In this document: one piece after another, positions 59,843-64,000 of the stretch | Layout: each line of letters starts with the position of its first letter | Numbering within the stretch: the stretch's first letter is position 1 | Source: Heterodera schachtii | Taxonomy: Eukaryota > Nematoda > Chromadorea > Rhabditida > Heteroderidae | Length of the DNA stretch: 64,000 nucleotides | NCBI GenBank assembly: GCA_023374025.1 | Contig: SIJG01000073.1 | Span: forward strand, 341,909 to 405,908 | Direction of reading: 5' to 3' | Program-made: the position numbers and the translations under genes | The notes under the pieces: model-generated | Database searches by the model: none | What the model was told of the DNA's origin: nothing | Seen by the model: only the letters and a program-made list of their open reading frames with translations

Positions 59843-62319
59843 GAGCAAAATAATTTAACTCCATTTTTAAGCTAACCCAAAGGAAATACATTTTTATAAC
59901 AGTATTTCAAAAATTTGTTAACATTTAAAAATGAAGATTTCTTTTAATAAATTTTTGAATAATAATATTCCAACAAATAAAGAATTATTACACCACACTA
60001 TAAATCAAGAAATTCTTAATTGAAAAATTAGAAATTTTAAAAATTGAAATGATCTCAAAAACTCAGGACAGAATACGATTTTGAGAAAAATAATAATTGC
60101 CAATTTTTGAAGAAAGCTTTATTCGTTGAAAAATTGACCAATTTATATTTATAAATAATAAAAGCAAAATATAAAAATTACCTCGACAATTATTTTGGAT
60201 AAAATAAAAAGAGAATTAATTTAAAGAGGTGTGATTTAAAAATATTTAAATTAAAACTCACAAATAATTATTTATAAAAACAAAGTATTATAATATATTA
60301 AATTGTATACAGAGAATAATTAGACAAAATATAAAAAGATCCTTTGAGAAATTCAAAAAAAAATGTTTAGAAAAAGCTATCAAAAATTCAGAGGGTATAT
60401 TTTTAAAATAATAGGAGCAATCCATTAGAAAATTAAAATAGACTCTAAAAATTGGTACTCAAAAATAACACTTAAAAGTCTAAAATTATAGCTTCAAATT
60501 AAAAATGTAATAATTACGAAATATTTGAATGAAAATTTATCGGAAATTTCATAGTGAAAGATTAAAAGCTCGACTGAGTTTACTAGTAGACGAGATCGAC
60601 ATCTATCATTTTTAAGTAATTGAAGCATAAAGAAAACAATACTAAATTATCTTGATAAATTATTTTGCATAATATAAAAAGAATTAAATTATTGATCAAA
60701 AACTAACTGCAATTAAATACTTATAAAGAACTATTAGTGTATGACTAAAAAAACAATCTTTATTATGCCATGGCTTAGACTTAAAAAACAAATTCAATAT
60801 TATTTCATATAAATAAATATTTTAAATAATTCTTTTGCAATTTACTAAATATTAAAAAATTAATTTAGTTTTTAATATGAAATTTAAATCAAAAATTGAT
60901 TTCAAATTATTATAAATAAATATATTGGAAAAAGAATTTAAAACAAGATTTTTCACTTAGAAACTACTAATTATTTGAAATCTAAATTAAAACTGAAATG
61001 AAAAATTGATATTTTTATTTCAAAAAAAGATAAAAATAATAATTAAAATGGATAAAGTAAGTTGTAGATGCAAAAATAATAAAATTAATTGAAAATTTGC
61101 AATATAATTTCCAAATTAATTCAAATGGATTAGTTTTTTTCCAATGAAAGAAGTGGACTTTTTTGCTCCATAACCCTTGAGTATGACGACCAAGAATAAT
61201 TCTGGTCTCACAAAATGTCGAAAAGAGAAACCAGCATACAAATCTATAAAAAATTAAAGGCCAAACATAAAATCAATTTTAACAACAACTTATGTTTAAT
61301 TATAAAGACTTAAAAAAGCATTATAAAGTAAAACCATAATAAAAAATAATAAATCAAACATAGTATATTTCTAATTAAAAAATTTTTTTGTAAAATATAA
61401 TAATTAATAGAATTCGCTTCGAACATAATTCTCTACAAAGTACACTAATAGTGACAAGAGCTAGTCAAGAAATCCCAATGGTTTTAAAAATTATATTTAT
61501 TAATCATAATAAACAATTGTCTCAGAAAATAGTGAAATTTACTAATTGCTCACAAAATATCATAAAAAGAATTATGAAATTGCTTTAAAAAATTAATTAA
61601 AATAACTAAATTAAAAAAATCTTTCAATATAATTAATAAATCGTAAATGATAATGGGAGGCGAAAAATAGCAAATTTTATAGTATTATTAATTGATTGAA
61701 TTTTTACACAAGCGATTTAATGTATTTTTGCAAAATTTTGATGTGATCCAAATAAATGTTTGACTCCTTTAAAATCTTATAAGATTCATAAAAAAATTTA
61801 AATAAAATGAAATTGGCTTTTTAAAAGTAATAAATGCTTGCAGACTTAGAAGGTTAATATTAAGAAAAATGTTTAGCTAAAAATAAAATGATAAATAGAT
61901 GATTAAACTGTATTATAAAATAATTCTAGAATGATAAAATTATTACCAAAACGGCAGCGAAAAAACTTAACTACAATCTTATTTTTTAAAAATGATGCTT
62001 AATTTATAAGAAATTTAATTGAAAATTATTATTAATTTAATTTGACTATCATATATGGGTCATACTAAAAAAATAATCAAAATAAAACATATTTTAATTA
62101 ATTTATACAGAATTGCGTACATTTTTGAGTTATATTTAGTACATATCAGGGATGGGCCAAATCGGAAAATAAAATGCGAAACGTGCAACGCGAAATTTGC
62201 GAAAGTAAAAAATGCGAAATAAAAATAAATGCGAAACGCGAAATTCCCAAAAACGCGAAATTGCAAAACGTGAAACGCAAAAGCGAAATTTTTTCTACAA
62301 CATTTTTAATAGTCAAAAT

Positions 62320-63350
62320 TAGGGTTAAGCCCCGAGCCCGCGGGGGGCAAAAAGTCGGGGGGCGGGGACCTCGGGGGGCGACATATCGGGGGTCGGGGAG
62401 GAGCTCAATTGTCGGGGGTCGGGAACCCCGATCGGGTAGTGGTGATCAACAAAAATTTTTAACGAAAACTCTATTTTTATTTTTAAATGCTCGTAAATCT
62501 TTCTTTTTTTTTCACTTTAATCATCTGATTTCGTTAGCGCCAGCAAAGCGTTATTTATAAGAATTTTATGAGTTTGAGGTAGCGAAGAAAATAGTTCAGA
62601 TTTCTTAAATATATTTATAGTTTTGAAATTTTATGGCATAATGTCATTAGGCAGGTTCGTAAGTGTCCTTATTCCTTATTTCTAAAAAACTTTAAAATGG
62701 CCATTTTCATGTAAAAAATGCTAACAAAAACTCCAAATTTTCAAAAAATTCTCCCGGCGGCGCCTATCGGCACCGCCGGCCCCTTTGTCAAAAAATTTTT
62801 TTTTTGGAAAAAGAGCGTCACAAAAAAAGCATGTTTTTTTTTCATTTTGACTAAAATTTCCAAAAGCTGATTTTGACCCCAAATGATGATTCGTGTTGGC
62901 TAAATGCTGGTTTTGAAAATTTTCATTAACAGCCCTGTTTTTACACTGCAAAAAGCCGTTTTTTTAGTCTTATTTTTGTGACCAAAATCTTAGTTTTAAG
63001 CTCGTTTGTCCTTATTTGATAATGGGAGACTAAAAATATAAAATTTGATAGCATTTTGAACCAAATAAATTGTAAAAATATGCTGATTTGAAAAATTTTT
63101 GCTAATTTTATTATTTTTGACCCTAAAATCTTATATTTCGGCCTTGGTGTTCATATTTTGAAAAATTACCGATTGGCACCATGGTTTTGGGGGGCCGGCG
63201 GTGCCGATAGGCGCCACCAGAAAGTTTTTCGTAATTTTTAATGAATTTTATTAAGAAAATTTGTTCAAAATTTCAAAAATTTTGAGTATTTCCCGCCTTC
63301 GTGGATGAATTAACTTTTAAATTTTTTAAATACCGGAGTCCCCAATCCCC
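62320..63350. mobile_element. Insertion inside family A copy 2
   Basis: The family A homology breaks after TTTAATAGTCAAAATT and resumes at GAATTTTTTGAGGCGCGC. The inserted DNA starts AGGGTTAAGCCCCGAGCCCG followed by a G-rich array (to about 62440), like family B (30451). Its right end is not recognisable, and no duplication was found. It contains hairpin modules at 62756 and 63197. Confidence 0.6.
62756..62777. repeat. GC hairpin module
   Basis: GGCGGCGCC, TATC, GGCACCGCC: all nine pairs form, one of them G-T. Orientation is opposite to the three later copies in this element. Confidence 0.85.
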
Positions 63351-63559
63351 CGAATTTTTTGAGGCGCGCTTTTTCCAAAAAACTTTTTGGGAAGAGGGGG
63401 CAGGCGGCGCCGGTAGGCGCCGCCGGGAAAATTTTTGGAAATTTGAATAAAATTTGTTGACAGATTTTCACCAAATAATTACCAAATTTTGCGATTTTGG
63501 GCAATTTTTCTAAGAAAAAATAGGAGTTTTGGGGCGCGGCGGTGCCGATAGGCGCCGCC
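63197..63559. repeat. Three GC hairpin modules
   Basis: Copies at 63197-63218, 63403-63424 and 63538-63559. The last two are 135 bp apart with the conserved flank (GTTGACAGATTTTCACC, then ACCAAATTTTGCGATTTT) between them. Confidence 0.85.
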
Positions 63560-63784
63560 GGGGGAAAAATTGGAAATTTTGATCATTTATAAACAAGTTT
63601 TCACTGAAAATTAGCCAATTTATAGGTAAAATTTTGAAAAATTTTTAAGGGAATTTAATCCAATTCTTAGGTGTGTAAAAGTCGCGTTTCGCGCCAAAAT
63701 GCGAAACGCGAAAGCGAAAGTGCCAAAAAAAGCGAAATATGCGAAAGCGAAACGCGAAAGCGAAAGCCCATCCCTGCTACCTAT

Positions 63785-64000
63785 TGTCTTATGTTTGTTA
63801 AAAAGTTTCTCCATTCTCCTGACGGACCTAACCAAATATTTTCTTATTTGCTTAATTTTGTAAATTAAGGAAAGCGAATGACACCATCTTTTAGTTTCTT
63901 ATTTAAATAATATTTAACTAAAACTGGTTAATTGATTTTTTTTTTAAAATAAATCGAAATTTCAAATTTATTAATAGGATAATTTAGGTCTCATTTTTAT
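63785..64000. other. AT-rich sequence, nothing recognised
   Basis: Short T-rich stretch to the window end, without supported features. Confidence 0.5.

Larger units (their letters stand above)
56091..62146. other. Gene-free A-rich domain
   Basis: About 6 kb of A-rich plus strand. Apart from a decayed GC hairpin near 57990 and small islands near 58240, 59690 and 61150, nothing can be supported. The longest stop-free stretch is on the minus strand at about 61030-61290, with no start codon and no recognisable domain. Confidence 0.5.
62147..63776. mobile_element. hAT-type element, family A, copy 2 (inverted, expanded)
   Basis: Begins CAGGGATGGGC and ends GCCCATCCCTG, and is homologous in reverse orientation to 3511-4279 over both subterminal CGAAA-word arrays. 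Flanks GTACATAT (62139-62146) and CTACCTAT (63777-63784) match at 6 of 8, consistent with an older insertion. It is 1630 bp rather than 769 bp because about 1 kb is inserted between 62320 and about 63350. It carries four GC hairpin modules. Frames at 62174-62560 and 63310-63504 are by-products. Confidence 0.85.

Noticed and set aside
61030..61290. Long stop-free minus-strand stretch (about 85 codons)
   Set aside because: No start codon, Phe/Lys-rich, no domain, and about one such stretch is expected by chance in a window with this skew.
3740..63559. GC hairpins as Helitron 3' ends or Rho-independent terminators
   Set aside because: No CTRR end or TC start accompanies them, and bacterial-type terminators do not apply to this nematode DNA.

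Overview
The window looks like a gene-poor, very AT-rich stretch of a nematode nuclear genome. By eye it is roughly four-fifths A+T. The one gene that can be read through, at 28864-30260 on the + strand, encodes a seven-transmembrane chemoreceptor of the nematode serpentine type (closest to Srsx). It is split into eight exons by short introns, as is usual in nematodes. The species cannot be named from this sequence.

Nearly everything else that can be recognised is mobile DNA. Seven non-autonomous DNA transposons have terminal inverted repeats and exact 8-bp target-site duplications, the hallmark of hAT-type insertion: 3511-4279, 15672-15972, 19538-19950, 30451-31500, 32973-33660, 50969-51353 and 51383-52001. 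Two more have similar ends with imperfect duplications (20348-20715 and 62147-63776), and one is truncated (41294-41680). Three larger inverted-repeat structures (270-1880, about 2855-4345 and about 50279-56090) act as landing sites. In two of them the opposite arm still preserves the uninterrupted target. There are also a minisatellite of about 24-bp units (43951-44650), several short tandem duplications, single ends resembling mariner termini, and tRNA-like relics.

The most unusual feature is a 22-bp GC-rich hairpin (stem GGCGGTGCC, loop GATA, stem GGCGCCGCC) with a conserved AT-rich flank of about 100 bp. It occurs 13 times, inside at least four elements that do not share terminal repeats, in variable copy number and in both orientations. 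It behaves like a module that moves between transposon families.

Layout: 0-2.3 kb inverted-repeat element; 2.5-4.4 kb second inverted repeat with a hAT insertion; 4.4-10 kb A-rich, no gene seen; 10-19.5 kb T-rich with isolated exon-like islands; 19.5-20.7 kb cluster of three GC-rich insertions; 20.7-28.8 kb A-rich; 28.9-30.3 kb receptor gene; 30.4-33.7 kb two hAT-type elements; 33.7-50.3 kb T-rich with relics and the minisatellite; 50.3-56.1 kb large foldback structure; 56-62.1 kb A-rich; 62.1-63.8 kb second copy of the first hAT family with an insertion inside. The A-rich and T-rich blocks alternate as long domains with sharp switches. This may reflect direction of transcription or ancient repeat orientation.

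Most short open frames in the T-rich and A-rich blocks are rich in Phe, Leu, Ile and Lys, and frames of 40-60 codons are expected by chance there. Only those flanked by splice signals or lying in islands of different base composition are listed, and with low confidence.
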